Shown here piece after piece: positions 63,156 to 64,000 of a stretch of DNA of 64,000 nucleotides. The notes under the pieces are model-generated. The model did no database searches and was not told the DNA's origin. It saw only the letters and a program-made list of their open reading frames with translations. Numbering within the stretch: the stretch's first letter is position 1; every line of letters begins with the position of its first letter. Source of the stretch: G965218495 sp965262785 (GTDB taxonomy: Bacteria > Bacteroidota > Rhodothermia > Rhodothermales > Bin80); assembly GCA_965262785.1 (NCBI GenBank), contig OZ253559.1, positions 3,472,001-3,536,000 on the forward strand, given 5' to 3'. The position numbers and the translations under genes are program-made.

Positions 63156-63915
63156 TAGAGTATGTGGCGACCACGTCGGCGTCACGTTGGATGGGACTGA
63201 ACCGTTCGGTGTCCCTGCTAATCGACAATGAGAACAGCCACACTGCGAGTGGCCTTGTGTTGGGTACATACCAAAGCCCCATACTGGTACAATGGCGACG
63301 GCCCGCTACGCAAACGCGTCGGGTGCGCATTAAAGTAATCCGATTTCAATAGCCGAAACTCCCGGGGTGAAAGTAGAGCCATGCTTCGCGTTGCTGCTGG
63401 CCCCATCATATGCGGACTCCGCTGGATCTTCAACTCAGGGGCACAAACTTGCGTGGCAACGCTGACGTGACGTGTTTCACGATCAGCGATTGACAATCTG
63501 CTCACGGCTCGCCCAAGTCTAGGCCAGCTTGCGCAATCCTCACGGCAACCTTGCTGCGTCGGCAAGACTCAATGACGCAGACTGGCCCTTGGGCATACCA
63601 TCAGTCTGCGCGCCGCATCCTGAAGCACACCCATAGTTAGTTGCAGTTATTCCCACCTCGGCATTGAGGCCGATCCAACCTCCCACCGACGTACGAGACT
63701 CGTCGGGCATGACCTTGTCTTGCGTGCCACAAGCAGCTTCAAGCGCGCGATACTGAGCCGCCCGAATGAGCTTCTGCTATAGCTGCCCAATAGGGCCGGG
63801 TGTGCCGGTTGATTGGCTGCGTCAGAGTCGCTACGGAAATATGCGCGGTGGCAATGTTGGTGTAGAAACGCATGAGCGGGCCGCGCTGCCGAGAGCAGTC
63901 GCGCAGGTTTGCAGA
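63156..63915. other. Gene-free stretch of about 760 bases
   Basis: No frame is protein-like, and I see no tRNA-like or clear repeat structure. The stretch ends at the stop of a possible minus-strand gene entering from the right edge of the window. Confidence 0.35.
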
Positions 63916-64000
63916 TCATTCGACCTGAAGGCCACGTGGAGCATTCGAAATGAGGCGCGCGAGGAGCTCGGGTTGAATGGCTTCAGTTCCGTCATACAGC
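63916..64000 (-). CDS. Possible C-terminal tail of a minus-strand gene (partial)
   Basis: Reading in from the right edge on the minus strand, one frame gives LYDGTEAIQPELLARLISNA and a few more residues before the TGA at 63918-63916. It is about 27 residues, too short for a family call. The helical, mixed-charge composition is plausible for a real C-terminus, but chance cannot be excluded. Confidence 0.3.
   Translation of the reverse strand, partial: LYDGTEAIQPELLARLISNAPRGLQVE

Noticed and set aside
1..64000. CRISPR array or integrated prophage
   Set aside because: No regularly spaced direct repeats, cas-like genes, integrase or phage structural genes were seen.

Overview
The window looks like a chromosomal stretch from a Gram-negative bacterium of the Bacteroidota/Rhodothermota side of the FCB group, most likely Rhodothermia-like. 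This is an inference from gene content: a TonB-dependent receptor with an N-terminal carboxypeptidase-regulatory domain, a PorV/PorQ-type outer-membrane protein, a large secreted protein with a type-IX-like C-terminal sorting domain, three CRTAC1/ASPIC-UnbV lipoproteins, a GWxTD-domain protein, a long-tailed ribosomal protein S16, an MqnA-like protein (futalosine menaquinone route) and an hslV/hslU pair. I found no tRNA, rRNA or CRISPR array. Genes are densely packed and frequently overlap by 1-14 bases.

Layout. (1) 1-3.96 kb is an accessory patch: the tail of an unknown gene, two small genes that each seem to have lost one base, a 737-residue GHKL/MORC-like ATPase, and a decayed IS630-type transposase fragment abutting a truncated lipoprotein gene. 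(2) 4.0-16.2 kb, minus strand: a surface/secretion block reading TonB-dependent receptor, sorting-domain protein, PorV-like protein, three tandem CRTAC1 lipoproteins, truncated TPR lipoprotein. (3) 16.4-22.7 kb, minus: an SGLT-type symporter, a small lipoprotein, then a tight wbqC-mscS-DUF4212-ActP-type symporter unit. (4) 22.7-36.7 kb, plus: LD-carboxypeptidase, purN-purH, mreB-mreC, dacB-type carboxypeptidase, hslV - NYN-domain gene - hslU, then an acetyltransferase, a polytopic membrane protein and a polysaccharide flippase. (5) 37.1-47.2 kb, plus: M20 amidohydrolase, HesB/IscA protein, clpC, tyrA, gcvT, ftsK, purE. (6) 47.2-55.8 kb, minus: GWxTD protein, then the translation block ffh-rpsP-rimM-trmD-rplS-mqnA-smpB-tyrS. 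(7) 55.9-60.1 kb: 5-formyl-THF cyclo-ligase, two PspC-domain proteins, rfbB, a HAD phosphatase gene split by one base, and a convergent low-molecular-weight tyrosine phosphatase. (8) 60.1-64.0 kb is gene-poor, with one long YjbQ/UPF0047-like gene.

The best candidates for something undescribed are the GHKL-ATPase patch at the left end (defence-like in architecture), the receptor/PorV/triple-CRTAC1 block, and the NYN-domain gene lodged between hslV and hslU. Several genes need single-base corrections to read properly (near 418, 752 and 59308). Either the accessory genes are decaying or the assembly carries small indel errors; raw reads would tell.
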